Part shown: in pieces, positions 17,709 to 27,935 of the stretch
Position numbering within the stretch: the first letter of the stretch is position 1
Layout: every line of letters starts with the position of its first letter
NCBI RefSeq assembly: GCF_018398335.1
Contig: NZ_JAHBRX010000001.1
Location: forward strand, 3,588,001 to 3,652,000
Direction: 5' to 3'
From: Chelatococcus sp. HY11
GTDB taxonomy: Bacteria > Pseudomonadota > Alphaproteobacteria > Rhizobiales > Beijerinckiaceae
DNA: 64,000 nucleotides
Position numbers and translations under genes: made by a program
Notes under the pieces: model-generated
Seen by the model: only the letters and a program-made list of their open reading frames with translations
Database searches by the model: none
What the model was told of the DNA's origin: nothing

Positions 17709-18051
17709 GGCGCGAGCTCCTGGGGCCATAGATTTCGGATGTAGCGGTGGGCTGGCGGAAAATATCCGGGCGTAGACCACACGCGCAGATAACTATCTGG
17801 CAGTTGCACCGGATGGCTGCGCGCTGTCGATGTGTGTAGAATATCGCGTCGTGGAATTCCCGCCATTCTACGTTGGTTTGACTGCATATCTAAAGATTGA
17901 GGCGCGGTCATACCTTCGTATAGGCCAGCACTACTGGTCCCAGCCTCGTCATGACCGGCGCCCGATGCGCCCGCAAAAGGTCGCCGGGCGAAAGCTACGG
18001 CAATGCGGCTGCATCTCAACGGATGATCGCGGCCATGACAGGTGACGCTGA

Positions 18052-19659
18052 TCAGTCACGCCGGCCGCTCGGGTTCAGGGGACCATGGGGGGCGGCCCCC
18101 AGCATCGCCACCACCGCTATCCCGGCGAGCGCCCCCCAGAAGCTGATGCGGAAGCCGTCGATATAGGCGAGGACATTGGCGTTCTGGCTTACGATGTCCG
18201 CCAGCGCCGCCACCCCACGCTCCCGACTGAGCTCGGCGGAACCGCCAGCGCCGGCGAAATGCGACGCGAGGCGCTCGACCCGCGCTGTGACGGCCGCGCT
18301 CGAGGCGGGTACATGGAGCCCAAGAAGATAAGAGTGAAGCTGCTCGCGCTGCCTTAGCCACGTCGCCATCAGGCTGATCGCCATTTCCGCGCCGCCCAGC
18401 CGCAGGACCTGCACATAGGCTGCCGATGCTGTCGCGAACTTGGGATCGGAGTTCGCGAGGATATAAACCACGGCCGCGAGGAAAGTGAAACCTTGTCCGA
18501 CGGCCTGGATCATCAGCATGGGAATGAAGGTCCAGGGTGACCATTCCCGGGTGATCATGGTGCCCATCTGTCCGGCGATGGCGAAGGCAACGAAGCCGAT
18601 CAGGAGGGATAGGCGGATATCGAAGCGGCGAATCATGACGACCGCGATCGGCATCACCAGCGTCAGCGGCACCGCGGTCCCGAGGACGATTGGCAATCCG
18701 ATCTGCTCGGGCCGCAGTCCAACGACGTTGCTCAGGAAATTGGGAACCAACAGGCTGTTGGAAATGCTCGCGATGTCGAAACAGAGAATGCTGATGAAGG
18801 CGAGGATGATATTGGGTGATGAAATGACTTTGTGTGTCGCCCATGGCTGTTGAACGACAGCTTCATTGACAATAAAGCCGATGAGCAGCGCTCCACCGGC
18901 AAGAAGAAGCGACAGCACGAGACCGGATTCAAACCAGTCCAGCCGGTTTCCCTGGTCCAGTGCGACGTAGATCAGCGCCCAGCTCGCCCCGAGCAGCGCC
19001 ATTCCTCCCCAGTCCCCGCCGGCCCATAGAGCGGCGTTCACCGTCTCCCGTTTTGTCCCGAGCATGACGAGCAAGCCGATCATGGGCGCCAGAACGACAT
19101 CCTGCCAGTAGACCCATTCCCAGCCGAGGTATTGCTCGTAAAAGCCGACGATCGCAACGCCGACGCTCTGCGAGAAGGCCAGCCGGAAAGCATAGATGGC
19201 CAGTGCCGGCGCCCACCACCGAATGGGCAGGGTTCGCAATATGATCATGATGGTCGCTGGAATGAAGACGCCAAGCAGCAATCCGCGTAGCGCGTGCAGA
19301 ACGAGAAGAAATTCCCAGCTGCGAACCTCGGGTATCAAAGCCGACAACCCGGCATAGACAATGCTGGGCAAGACCAGTACGCGGCGAATTCCAAAGGTCG
19401 CCGCGAGCCAGGCGACAGCGGGCGCCACGACGATCTGCGGTGCCGTGGCTATCGTGTTGAGCCACGCGCCCTGGTCGAAGCTGAGGCCGAACCCGCCACG
19501 CAGATCGGGCAAAGCCATCGCGAAGAGACGCGTATCAAAGCCCACAAGGAATGAGCCCAGCAGCACCGCGGCCACGGCGAAGGCAGGTCGCGGGCTTGTC
19601 TCAGCCCCGGTCGTGCCGGTTGCGGTGCTGGCGACCGTCATCGCGTCACCGGCGCTCAT
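18052..19659 (-). CDS. DHA2-type MFS multidrug exporter (EmrB-like)
   Basis: A ~535-residue drug:H+ antiporter with about 14 transmembrane helices. It opens with AVAAVLLGSFLVGFDTRLFA and carries the DHA2-like LPDLRGGFGLSFDQGAWLNT loop. It follows an EmrA-like adaptor gene that overlaps it by 14 bp, as in emrAB pairs that export hydrophobic compounds through an outer membrane channel. No channel gene is present nearby. The start is uncertain: ATG at 19659 or 19641, neither with a strong ribosome site; translational coupling to the upstream gene is likely. Confidence 0.87.
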   Translation of the reverse strand: MSAGDAMTVASTATGTTGAETSPRPAFAVAAVLLGSFLVGFDTRLFAMALPDLRGGFGLSFDQGAWLNTIATAPQIVVAPAVAWLAATFGIRRVLVLPSIVYAGLSALIPEVRSWEFLLVLHALRGLLLGVFIPATIMIILRTLPIRWWAPALAIYAFRLAFSQSVGVAIVGFYEQYLGWEWVYWQDVVLAPMIGLLVMLGTKRETVNAALWAGGDWGGMALLGASWALIYVALDQGNRLDWFESGLVLSLLLAGGALLIGFIVNEAVVQQPWATHKVISSPNIILAFISILCFDIASISNSLLVPNFLSNVVGLRPEQIGLPIVLGTAVPLTLVMPIAVVMIRRFDIRLSLLIGFVAFAIAGQMGTMITREWSPWTFIPMLMIQAVGQGFTFLAAVVYILANSDPKFATASAAYVQVLRLGGAEMAISLMATWLRQREQLHSYLLGLHVPASSAAVTARVERLASHFAGAGGSAELSRERGVAALADIVSQNANVLAYIDGFRISFWGALAGIAVVAMLGAAPHGPLNPSGRRD

Positions 19660-20785
19660 CTGTGTGGATCTCGGCCTCCACGGACATGCCCGCGCGCAAC
19701 TTCTCCTTGATGGGCTGGCCGTCATCGATCGAGATGCGGACTGGTATGCGCTGCACGACCTTCGTGAAGTTGCCCGTCGCGTTGTCCGGCGGAAGCAGGG
19801 CAAAGACCGCTCCGCTGGCCGGGGAAATGCGCTCGACATGCCCCTTGATGGTCTGTCCCGGAAACGCATCGACAGTGATGTCCACCCGCTGACCGGGCTC
19901 GACCTTTGTGAGCTGCGTTTCCTTGAAGCTCGCGATCACGTGGACGCTGGGCAACGGTACTGTGGCGATCAGGTTCGTGCCGATATTGACATAATCGGAC
20001 ACCTGCACGAGCCGCGCGCCCACATTGCCGTCGAACGGCGCGACGATGGCCGTATAGCCGAGCTTGAGCTGAGCACTCTCGAGTGTCGCCTTGGCTGCAT
20101 CCAGCCCTGCTTGCAGGCTCCCCTCCTGGCCGATGAAGACGTCGAGCTGGCTTTTCTGCGCGGTGATGGCGGCATTCGCCTGCTGGACGCTCGCGGTGGC
20201 TTGGGCGAGATTCGATGTGGCCTGCTGCAGGCGCTGTTCCGTACCCGCGAGCCCCCCCTTCACGAGTGCCTGCTGACGGTTGAATTCCTCGCTGCTCTCG
20301 GTTTCGGCCGCTCGCGCCGACGCGAGCTGGGCCTCGGCGCTGGTGACGAGCGCCCGTTGCAGGGCTTCCTGGTTCTTCAGGTTGGCGAGGGCGGCGCGCG
20401 CGCCGGCTACCCCCGCCTTCGCGGCATCCACGGCCGCGATGTAGTCGGCAGGGTCGATTTCGACCAGCGGCTGGCCGGCCTTCACGGATTGATAGTCCGC
20501 GACCAGCACACGCTTGATGTTGCCGCTGACACGTGCGCTCAGCATGGAAACATCCGACTGGATATAAGCGTCATCGGTGGACTGGGTGGCGCGATTGCTC
20601 ACCCATGAGGCCCATCGCTCATTCGTCAGGACAAGAAGCCCACAGACCAAGACGATCGCGGCTATCGGTATGGCCAGGCGGCGAAGCGCCGCGAGACCGG
20701 GGGACGCCGGCGGGATGGCGACCGCCGGCGTCGCTGCTGGCGTTGCAGTGTTCGGCAGGGAGCCGATTTCGTCCGCGTGTGACAT
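19646..20785 (-). CDS. EmrA/HlyD-family membrane fusion protein
   Basis: A 379-residue periplasmic adaptor. One N-terminal transmembrane helix (AIVLVCGLLVLTNERW) is followed by the family signature TDDAYIQSDVSMLSARVSG, a lipoyl half-motif (VKAGQPLVEIDPADY), a long coiled-coil hairpin of ~150 residues and the beta-barrel ending in AGMSVEAEIHTDE. It would link the EmrB-like exporter to an outer membrane channel. ATG at 20785 has GGACGG seven bases upstream and is preferred over the TTG two codons earlier. Confidence 0.9.
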   Translation of the reverse strand: MSHADEIGSLPNTATPAATPAVAIPPASPGLAALRRLAIPIAAIVLVCGLLVLTNERWASWVSNRATQSTDDAYIQSDVSMLSARVSGNIKRVLVADYQSVKAGQPLVEIDPADYIAAVDAAKAGVAGARAALANLKNQEALQRALVTSAEAQLASARAAETESSEEFNRQQALVKGGLAGTEQRLQQATSNLAQATASVQQANAAITAQKSQLDVFIGQEGSLQAGLDAAKATLESAQLKLGYTAIVAPFDGNVGARLVQVSDYVNIGTNLIATVPLPSVHVIASFKETQLTKVEPGQRVDITVDAFPGQTIKGHVERISPASGAVFALLPPDNATGNFTKVVQRIPVRISIDDGQPIKEKLRAGMSVEAEIHTDERR

Positions 20786-20963
20786 GATCAAGCCGTCCCG
20801 GAGCAGCCCGCCGGGGGCTGGTGTTGCGGGTTAGTGCCGCCAGATTAGACGCGCTCTCTCAGCGGCTCTTTCCAGAAACCATCGTGCGGGGGATTGAGCG
20901 TGCATGGTGGATAGCGGGGCGAACTGAACAGAGCCTACGGGTCTTCCAGGGCTCGCGAGGGCC

Positions 20964-22187
20964 TCATACGTTCTGTGACTCCCCCCGGCTCCGTCGGCCG
21001 CGTGCCTGCAGGATTGTCGCGAGTGCGCTGAGCGTCAGGCCCAGAGCGCTGACGGCCGACCAACCGCCGTAGTCCCACGCCATCGTTGCGGCAGCCGAGC
21101 CAAAGGCGCCTCCGAGAAACATCGCCCCCATGAAGATCGTGTTCAGCCGCGAGCGTGCACTGGGCCGCAGCGAGAAGGTGATGTGCTGGTTGGAAACCAG
21201 GGCGGTCTGTATGCCGAAGTCCAGCAGGATCACCCCGACAACGAGCCCGATGATAGAATCCCAGGCCCCAAGGACGATCCAGGACACCAAGGTCGCGACA
21301 GCGCCAAGCATCACGGCGCGATGGGGCCCTTTTCTGTCAGCGAAACGCCCCGCGAGCGGCGCGGCCAGGATGCCGACGGCGCCGACCAGCCCGAACAATC
21401 CCGCGATATCGGCCCCCAATCCGAAACGTGGCTCTTCCAGCCGGAAGGCGAGAATCGTCCAGAAGGCCGTGAAGGCGGCGAAAAGGGCGGCCTGAGTCAG
21501 CGCTGCGACGCGAAGGGCAGGAAATTCCAGCCACAGATGCAGGATCGAATGGAGCAGCGGACGATATCTCATCCGTGAATCAGGCGCGCTGTGGGGGAGG
21601 ACAGCGGCCATCAGAGCCGCGGCCGCCAGGGCCATCGGCACGGCGAGCCAGAACATCTCGCGCCAACCGCCGTGGGTCGCCACAAAGCCCGCAAGGGTCC
21701 GGCTGAGCAATATGCCCGTCAGGAGCCCCGCCATCACGGTGCCGACCGTGGCTCCACGCTTTTCAGGCGGGGCGAGATGGGCGGCGAACGGCACGATCTG
21801 CTGCGCGACCGTCGCCGACAGGCCGACCGCGAATGAGGCGGCGACGACAAGCGCCGCGGTCGGCGCAACGGCCGCCAGAACCAACGCGGCGGCCAATACG
21901 ACGAGCTGCACGACGATCAGCCGCCGACGCTCAACCAGATCGCCGAGCGGCACGAGAAAAAACAGACCGACGGCGTAGCCGAGCTGCGTCGCGGTGGGGA
22001 TGGCGGCGCTCGCGGCCCCGGGCAGATCCTGCTCGATCAGCGCAAGCATCGGCTGGTTGTAGTAGATATTGGCGACCGCCAGTCCCGCCGCGGCAGCCAT
22101 CGCGAAGATCGTGCCGGAGCCTGGCGGGGCTTCAGGGCGGGCATCGCCCTCGGAAGCTGGGCTGTGAGCTGTTTCTTGGGTCGTCAT
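20964..22187 (-). CDS. MFS exporter (12-helix, YnfM/arabinose-efflux-like)
   Basis: A 407-residue major facilitator with 12 predicted helices. It shows [17 protein letters not shown] at helix 1, the motif A-like [14 protein letters not shown] loop and a second-half copy [15 protein letters not shown]. Such proteins export small molecules or sugars with proton exchange. It is transcribed divergently from a LysR regulator (22342), which probably controls it through the 154-bp shared region. The extreme C terminus is basic. Substrate unknown. Confidence 0.88.
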   Translation of the reverse strand: MTTQETAHSPASEGDARPEAPPGSGTIFAMAAAAGLAVANIYYNQPMLALIEQDLPGAASAAIPTATQLGYAVGLFFLVPLGDLVERRRLIVVQLVVLAAALVLAAVAPTAALVVAASFAVGLSATVAQQIVPFAAHLAPPEKRGATVGTVMAGLLTGILLSRTLAGFVATHGGWREMFWLAVPMALAAAALMAAVLPHSAPDSRMRYRPLLHSILHLWLEFPALRVAALTQAALFAAFTAFWTILAFRLEEPRFGLGADIAGLFGLVGAVGILAAPLAGRFADRKGPHRAVMLGAVATLVSWIVLGAWDSIIGLVVGVILLDFGIQTALVSNQHITFSLRPSARSRLNTIFMGAMFLGGAFGSAAATMAWDYGGWSAVSALGLTLSALATILQARGRRSRGESQNV

Positions 22188-22341
22188 GCTGGTCTCCTCG
22201 GCGCCAGGGCTCCTGTATGTGGAGCTGCGGCACGCAAGCCCGCGCGATTCCGACGGGCCGCATTGGCTTGGAAGATAGAATTGTAGCGGTCGCGGTTATA
22301 GTGTCTTCCCGTGATGCACGGTTGTATCGTATTCTGTTATT

Positions 22342-23223
22342 ATGGATCTCGCGGCGCTAGCAGTTCTGGTGGAAACGGCGTCCGCGGGCAGTCTGGCGGG
22401 CGCCGCCCGCAGGCTGCGCATCACGCCCATGACGGCGACGCGGCTTCTGGCGGCCCTTGAACACGAATTGGGTGTTCGGCTCGTGCAGCGGACGACCCGC
22501 TCGCTGTCCCTGACAGCCGAAGGACAAGCCTTTCTGCCCCATGCGCAGGCGCTGGTCGAGGGGGAGGCGGTGGCACTGGCTAGCCTGCGCGGCACGGCCG
22601 CTGGCGCAAGCGGGCTTCTGCGCCTGACGGCCTCTTTGGCTTTTGGTCGGCAGGTCGTGGCCCCCCTTGCCGTGGAGTTCATGAGGGCCAATCCAGAGGT
22701 CAAGATCGACCTCCTGCTGACCGACAGCCTTGTCGACATCGTCGCAGAGGGAATCGATCTCGCGGTGCGCATCGCCGACCTTGCTGACAGCAGTCTCATT
22801 GCGAAACGCCTGGCGGACAATCCGCGCCTTCTGGTCGCGTCTCCAGCTTATATCGATCGTTTTGGTGTACCTACCGAACTCGCCGGCCTGCAGCGGCATG
22901 AGTGTCTCATGGTCAGTGCATCCTCGCATTGGGACTTCCGTTCAGGGGATATGTCCCGGCGGATCAAGGTGCTCGGACGCTTCACGGCCAATTCGATCGA
23001 TGCGATTCATGAGGCCTGTCGCGGCGGACTTGGGATCGCGAACCTGTCGCATTGGGATGTGCAACAGGATCTGAAGGAGGGCGCGCTTGTTTCGATTTCC
23101 CTCGCGGATGCCTATCCCGAGCCATTGTCGATCTGGGCGGTCTATCCATCGCGTCGCATGGTCCCGGCCAAGGTGCGGCTCTTTATCGACGCGTTGTCAG
23201 GTCATCTGAAGCCGCGCGGCTGA
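22342..23223 (+). CDS. LysR-family transcriptional regulator
   Basis: A 293-residue LysR regulator. The N-terminal winged helix covers residues ~1-60 (LAALAVLVETASAGSLAGAA, then RLRITPMTATRLLAALEHEL). The periplasmic-binding-like effector domain follows, with LRLTASLAFGRQVVAPLAVE and the DLAVRIADLADSSLIAKRLA segment typical of the DsdC/CrgA-like group. It diverges from the MFS exporter gene and is its likely regulator. Its stop is one base from the stop of the convergent histidine kinase gene. Confidence 0.92.
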   Translation: MDLAALAVLVETASAGSLAGAARRLRITPMTATRLLAALEHELGVRLVQRTTRSLSLTAEGQAFLPHAQALVEGEAVALASLRGTAAGASGLLRLTASLAFGRQVVAPLAVEFMRANPEVKIDLLLTDSLVDIVAEGIDLAVRIADLADSSLIAKRLADNPRLLVASPAYIDRFGVPTELAGLQRHECLMVSASSHWDFRSGDMSRRIKVLGRFTANSIDAIHEACRGGLGIANLSHWDVQQDLKEGALVSISLADAYPEPLSIWAVYPSRRMVPAKVRLFIDALSGHLKPRG

Positions 23224-23224
23224 C

Positions 23225-25165
23225 TCACAGGGTTCGGCTGGGCTCCCTCGTTCCGGCGAAAGCCGCGATTGCGCAGGGCAGGCGAATTGTGACATCGCCG
23301 CCCATATGCCCCGGCGATGTTGCGACGCGGATATCCCCATCATGGGCCGCGAGGATCGTTCTGCACATGGCAAGGCCAAGACCCATGCCGCCGGCCTTGG
23401 TGGTGTAGAAGGGCTCAAAGGCCTTCTGCGCCGCCTCCTCCGAGAAGCCAGGCCCACTGTCCGCCACCGCGATGAGCACGCTCTCGCCGCTCAGCACAGT
23501 GCGGACGGACAAGGCGCGCTTGTCGGGCGCCAGGATCTGCATGGCCTGGATCGCGTTATTCATCAGATTGATGACGACCTGCTGAAGCAGAACTCGATCC
23601 CCCAGGATTGCGGCGCCCTCGGCTTCCAGAGCCGTCGTCAGTTTGACGCTATTGGCGCCAAGTTCGTTCTGGATGAGATGAATGGCTTCCTCGACCAGCG
23701 CGTTCACCGGCAGGGACATCCGGTCCGGCTCGACGCGTGTCATGAATAGGCGAATGCGGCGCACCACTTCCGAGGCCCTCATGGCGGCTGCGCTCGCCTC
23801 TTGAAGCGAGGCGCGGACTTCACCGAGATTGGGCGGGTCACGGTCCATCCAGCGGCGGGCGGCGGCGGCATGGGTGGTAATGGCGGCGAGAGGCTGGTTG
23901 ATCTCATGGGCGATCGAAGCCGACACTTCGCCGACCGTCGCGGCGCGCAGGGCATGGTCGAGCTGGTTACGGGCCTGCTGCAATGCTTCCTGCGCCTTCA
24001 CGCGCTCCGTGATGTTCAGAATGCAGGCCTGCACCCGGTCGAGCATATCGCGCGGCGGGAAATTGAAGGCGACGATCACCCGCAGGATCTCACCGCGCCT
24101 GGTCCTGATGATAGCCTCGTTCTCATAGGACGAAACTCCGGCATCCAGAGCGACGAGAAAGGCCGCGAAGCTGTCATCCGCGTCGGCCAGAAAATCGTCG
24201 AGATGCGTGAAGAACTCCTGCTTGGTGGCGATGCCCATGAGCTTGAGGCCGGTCGTGTTGACATCCGTCACCCGGACCGTGCGGCGCAGGCTCCGCACGA
24301 AATCCGGATGGCTGGCGAGATAGGACGGCATATCGGTGATGCCACTCGCCCTCAGCGCGTCCAAAGCGTCCTTTACAGGACGAAGGTCGTGCTCCCAGAT
24401 CGCGACCGCCAGCGTCTCGAAGATCGTCCGGAAGCGTTCTTCGCTCTTCGCGAGGGCCTCGATCGCGGCCTTGCGGTCCGTTACGTCGGTGTTGCTCTCG
24501 AGAATGGTGTTGAGCTTGGGATTGGTGGTGCTGCGCTGCCGCCAGCGGCTGAAGACATAGACGGTTCGCCCATTCCGGGTCGACTGCGCGATCTCGCCCT
24601 CCCAGCTCCCATGGTCGCGCAGGCTGTCATTGATCGCGGCGCGCGGAAGGGGCAGCTGGCTGCGCAGGAGTTGGTGAGGGTCGCGCCCGAGGACCTCCTC
24701 GGAAGGCCAGCCATACAGCCTCTCCGCGCCGCTGTTCCAATAGGTTATCAGTCCTGAGGCATCAGTGAGAAAGATCGCGTCGCTGGTAACTTCAAGAAGT
24801 TCAGCCTGCGCCGCTACCGTTTTACGATCGTCGAGTCGCTCAAGGAGTATGAACGTCGTCGCCAGAATCGCGGCGATGCTGAAGACCAGGCGCAACAATA
24901 CGTCGATCTCACCAGTAAGACCGTGACCGTAGACATAACTGAACAGCGTGAGCGCGATGCAGGCGCCCGCCACCGCATACAGGCCTTGCGGTGTCGATTT
25001 CTCGCCTACGACCAGCAGCACGAGAACATAAAGGACGGCGACGGCGCTGCCGAGGGCCGTGAAGCTATCGATGGCGAACACGGACGCAGCGAAGAGTGCG
25101 GCTCCAGCATAACGCCACGTCAAGGTGAGCGAGTTCGGAGCAGCATCTCGTCGCATACGGAGCAT
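23225..25165 (-). CDS. PAS-domain sensor histidine kinase, membrane-bound
   Basis: A ~646-residue kinase. Residues ~15-115 form four to five transmembrane helices, a MASE-like sensor. A PAS domain follows (VTSDAIFLTDASGLITYWNS), then a second PAS-like region and a short coiled coil. The HisKA box is VSASIAHEINQPLAAITTHA with the phosphoacceptor His; the HATPase_c domain has N (VVINLMNNAIQAM), G1 (VADSGPGFSEEA) and G2 (GGMGLGLAM) boxes. The HEINQPLAA form is typical of alphaproteobacterial FixL-like kinases. No partner regulator is adjacent; candidates lie at 27251 and 27936. A GTG two codons earlier is an alternative start. Confidence 0.9.
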   Translation of the reverse strand: MLRMRRDAAPNSLTLTWRYAGAALFAASVFAIDSFTALGSAVAVLYVLVLLVVGEKSTPQGLYAVAGACIALTLFSYVYGHGLTGEIDVLLRLVFSIAAILATTFILLERLDDRKTVAAQAELLEVTSDAIFLTDASGLITYWNSGAERLYGWPSEEVLGRDPHQLLRSQLPLPRAAINDSLRDHGSWEGEIAQSTRNGRTVYVFSRWRQRSTTNPKLNTILESNTDVTDRKAAIEALAKSEERFRTIFETLAVAIWEHDLRPVKDALDALRASGITDMPSYLASHPDFVRSLRRTVRVTDVNTTGLKLMGIATKQEFFTHLDDFLADADDSFAAFLVALDAGVSSYENEAIIRTRRGEILRVIVAFNFPPRDMLDRVQACILNITERVKAQEALQQARNQLDHALRAATVGEVSASIAHEINQPLAAITTHAAAARRWMDRDPPNLGEVRASLQEASAAAMRASEVVRRIRLFMTRVEPDRMSLPVNALVEEAIHLIQNELGANSVKLTTALEAEGAAILGDRVLLQQVVINLMNNAIQAMQILAPDKRALSVRTVLSGESVLIAVADSGPGFSEEAAQKAFEPFYTTKAGGMGLGLAMCRTILAAHDGDIRVATSPGHMGGDVTIRLPCAIAAFAGTREPSRTL

Positions 25166-25290
25166 GTTCACTTATGAGGCCGAGGATGTCGGATCATAAG
25201 CCGATCGGCGAGTGCCATGTCATTAGCTAAAGGTAGGGCTTCTCCCCACCTCAGGTATAGGTTGGGATCGCTGCCGCGCCGGTGTTTCGG

Positions 25291-25821
25291 TCAGCCGCGG
25301 CCGGAAACGGCTCGCTCGAGTGCGGCAACCAAGCTGGCGACGTCGCGCTGCCCGTCGTAACGCTCTCCATTGATGAAAAGCGTCGGTGTCCCGTTTACGC
25401 CGCTGCGCAGCCCACCCATGAAATCCTGGCGTATCTTGCCGTCATAGCGGCCGTCGAAGGCCTTGAGAACCGCGGAGCGGTCGAGGCCTACCGTCTCACC
25501 GTAGGCGATGAGGTCGAGGTCTTCCAGTGCGTCCTGATGCTCGTAGAGAAGATCGTGCGCCTCCCAGAAGCGTCCGGCCGTTGCGGCGGCCTCGGCAAAT
25601 TCGGCGGCGCGACCGGCATGAGGATGGGCTTCGGTGATGGGGAAATTGCGAAACACGAACCGGAGCTGGTCTCCCAGCGCTTCCTGGGCTGCCTTGATGA
25701 CCGGATAGGCCTCACCGCAGTAGGGGCACTCGTAATCCCCATATTCGAGAAGCGTGACAGGCGCGTCGCGTGGTCCCTGGATATGATCTTCGACGCTGAC
25801 GGGCACGGTGAGGCGGCTCAT
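25291..25821 (-). CDS. DsbA-family thioredoxin-like protein
   Basis: A 176-residue thioredoxin-fold oxidoreductase of the DsbA/FrnE group. The redox motif CPYC occurs in LLEYGDYECPYCGEAYPVIK, the cis-proline loop is GVNGTPTLFING, and the inserted helical domain lies between. There is no signal peptide, so it acts in the cytoplasm, probably reducing or oxidising thiols during oxidative stress. Its start overlaps the stop of the peroxiredoxin gene by four bases (ATGA), so the two are translated together. Confidence 0.9.
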   Translation of the reverse strand: MSRLTVPVSVEDHIQGPRDAPVTLLEYGDYECPYCGEAYPVIKAAQEALGDQLRFVFRNFPITEAHPHAGRAAEFAEAAATAGRFWEAHDLLYEHQDALEDLDLIAYGETVGLDRSAVLKAFDGRYDGKIRQDFMGGLRSGVNGTPTLFINGERYDGQRDVASLVAALERAVSGRG

Positions 25822-26333
25822 GGCTGGGCTCCCAGTCCTTGTGGATTTTGCGCGAGGTCTTCCAATGCGCTGAGAATTCCGTCAGCCCCTGGATTGAGGC
25901 CAACGGGCGAGACATAACTCCAGCGTATGACCCCGGCCGGATCAATGACGAACAGGGCCCGCGCGGCCGTGCCTTCCGCGGCGCGATAGACGCCGTAGCT
26001 TCTGGCAACCCCGCCTTTCGGCTCGAAGTCGGCCAGAAGCGGGAAGTGAAGCTTGCGCTGTTCGGAAAAGGCCGCGTGACACCAGACCCCGTCGGTCGAA
26101 ATGCCGACGAGATGCGCGCCGAACCGATGAAATTCAGGCAAGACCTGATTGTAGAGGGTCATCTGGTCGCCGCAAACCGGACTCCAGTCGGCTGGATAGA
26201 AGGCAAGGATCACCGGCTGCCCGCGAAGATCAGCGAGGGATAGCTGCTGATCCGGTGTGGCCGGCAGGGTGAAGGCTGGCGCGGGCTGACCGGGCTGCAG
26301 CGCGCCAGCTGCCGAAATTTCCGTTTGAGACAT
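25818..26333 (-). CDS. Peroxiredoxin (AhpC/TSA family)
   Basis: A 171-residue thiol peroxidase that reduces H2O2 or organic peroxides. The peroxidatic cysteine is in YPADWSPVCGDQM, with Ser in place of the usual Thr of PxxxTxxC. A further cysteine is in GVWCHAAFSEQ, as in the subgroup with a resolving Cys-His. The start at 26333 has GGTGGAG upstream and matches the family length; the longer in-frame start is rejected. It is followed by the DsbA-like gene, a possible electron donor, and preceded by dps. Confidence 0.9.
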   Translation of the reverse strand: MSQTEISAAGALQPGQPAPAFTLPATPDQQLSLADLRGQPVILAFYPADWSPVCGDQMTLYNQVLPEFHRFGAHLVGISTDGVWCHAAFSEQRKLHFPLLADFEPKGGVARSYGVYRAAEGTAARALFVIDPAGVIRWSYVSPVGLNPGADGILSALEDLAQNPQGLGAQP

Positions 26334-26402
26334 GATGTTTCTCCACCGCAACTGCGCGCCGATGAGACGCGTGCGACTCATCGGTGTTCCTGCATGGTCC
26401 GC

Positions 26403-26921
26403 TCAGACGTTGGAACGCGTGGCCTCGTAGAGGAACCACGTGCGCCGCTCCGTTTCATCGATCCACACCTCGATCAGGCTGGTCGTTGCCACGTCATTGT
26501 AGTCCTCACAGACACCATGGGCGGCGCGCAGGAATGCGGTCAACTGCTTGTTGTCTTCGCCCAGCTCGGAGAGCATGTCCGCCGCCGTTACATAGGGCGC
26601 ATCGTTGTCGGCAAGGCGCTGCAGCCGATGGATGTGGCCAATCGAACGTAGCGTCGTGCCGCCGATCTTGCGCGCCCGCTCGGCGATGGCATCAGTCATC
26701 GCAAAGATCTGATCGCCCTGATCATCAAGCAGAAGATGGTAATCGCGGAAATGGGGACCGGACATATGCCAATGAAAATTCTTTGTCTTGATGTAGAGCG
26801 CAAAGACATCGGCCAGAAGTCCTGTCAGGGCGGCGGCAATGTCACGCGTTGCATCGGCCCCGAGATCCGTCGGTGTGCGCAGGGGGGCGATCTGTCGCAT
26901 TTTTGCGGGAACTGTCGTCAT
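26403..26921 (-). CDS. dps: Dps-like DNA-binding ferritin
   Basis: A 172-residue Dps protein that forms a dodecamer, oxidises Fe(II) with H2O2 and protects DNA. The inter-subunit ferroxidase ligands lie in KTKNFHWHMSGPHFRDYHLL and DDQGDQIFAMTDAIAERARK, carrying the His, Asp and Glu of the site. The C-terminal helix is EVWIDETERRTWFLYEA. Two adjacent ATGs (26924 and 26921) follow GGAG; the second has the better spacing. It lies 69 bp upstream of the peroxiredoxin gene, giving a dps-prx-dsbA-like antioxidant unit. Confidence 0.93.
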   Translation of the reverse strand: MTTVPAKMRQIAPLRTPTDLGADATRDIAAALTGLLADVFALYIKTKNFHWHMSGPHFRDYHLLLDDQGDQIFAMTDAIAERARKIGGTTLRSIGHIHRLQRLADNDAPYVTAADMLSELGEDNKQLTAFLRAAHGVCEDYNDVATTSLIEVWIDETERRTWFLYEATRSNV

Positions 26922-27085
26922 CATAGGGCTCCATAGCTCCGGGAAAGGCCAACGCGCTTCAGCATCAGGACCAGCCTTCCGCCGTTCAATTCTCGCCAAC
27001 CGCTTGGCTGTCCGTGTTGCGCTGAACGATACAGGCAGTTTACGGAGTGATACGTTCTTTGGAAATCGTTCGCTAGGATATTTGA

Positions 27086-27116
27086 ATTATACATCCGTTT
27101 ACATCGGGATATGCAA
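27086..27116 (-). promoter_or_regulatory. Possible dps promoter in AT-rich region
   Basis: Minus strand: TTGCAT (27116-27111), 19 bp, TATAAT preceded by TG (27091-27086), an extended -10. It sits in the 329-bp AT-rich gap upstream of dps. No other feature is seen in this gap. Confidence 0.4.
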
Positions 27117-27250
27117 GCGGGATTATAATAATCGTGTTTTAATGTGTCCGGTATCGGACGGAATAAGCTATTTTGAGGTTTCTTATAATACGGGCGACGC
27201 CGGCAACGACGGTGGACGCCTCGTGGCATTACTATCAGTGCAGGGTGACC

Positions 27251-27643
27251 CTACAGGGACACTTGCTGCCCCTGGGGATCCTGCAATGCGCGATCCAGGC
27301 AAGCCACCATCTCGCCGCCGTCGAAGGGTTTGCTGAGAAACCCGATCGCGCCCGCGGACATGGCCTGGTGGCGCAGCCGCTCCTCGGGGAAGGCGGTGAT
27401 AACGATGACGGGCACGGGATTGCCGCTGGCCTTGAGACGGACTTGCAGCTCCATGCCGCTCATGCCTGGCATTTGGACATCAGTAATCACGCAGTCCGAG
27501 CAGGTCAGCTGTTCGGAGTTGAGAAAGTCCTCGGCGGACGCGAACAGACTCGTCGCCAACCCCAGCGAACGGACGAGGCTCGCCGTTGCGGTTCTCACAG
27601 ATTCGTCGTCGTCGATGATCGAGATCATCGCAGATTGGCGCAC
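27251..27643 (-). CDS. Stand-alone response regulator receiver protein
   Basis: A 130-residue single REC domain without an output domain. The acidic triad is in SIIDDDESVR, the phosphoacceptor Asp in CVITDVQMPGMSG, Thr in VIVITAFPEE and the conserved Lys in GFLSKPFDGGEM. Such FixJ-receiver-like proteins relay or sink phosphate. The start is taken at GTG 27643 because GGAAGGA lies nine bases upstream; ATG at 27628 is the alternative. It is likely linked to the orphan kinase at 23225 or to the system broken at 28604. Confidence 0.85.
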   Translation of the reverse strand: MRQSAMISIIDDDESVRTATASLVRSLGLATSLFASAEDFLNSEQLTCSDCVITDVQMPGMSGMELQVRLKASGNPVPVIVITAFPEERLRHQAMSAGAIGFLSKPFDGGEMVACLDRALQDPQGQQVSL

Positions 27644-27935
27644 TTCGAAAAATCCTTCCAGATGGCCCGCACGCGCGCAGGCCGCACGCCCCCAATACCC
27701 CCGACATATAGGGCGTTGCTCGCCGCCGGGATATCATATCAAGGTTTACAGGGGCCATCTCTTGGGGCTGGTGTGGCCACGCGGCGAGGGGAAGCCCAGA
27801 ACAGGGGACTTGTTCCGGGTGATGTGCCCCGGCTTTGTTGGGAGTGGCGCGATCATTCCGGGCAAGGACCCGCAGCCTGCTTGAGACTAGCGAAGGTCAT
27901 CGCGGTGGCTTCAACGCGGCAACTGCCCATATGCC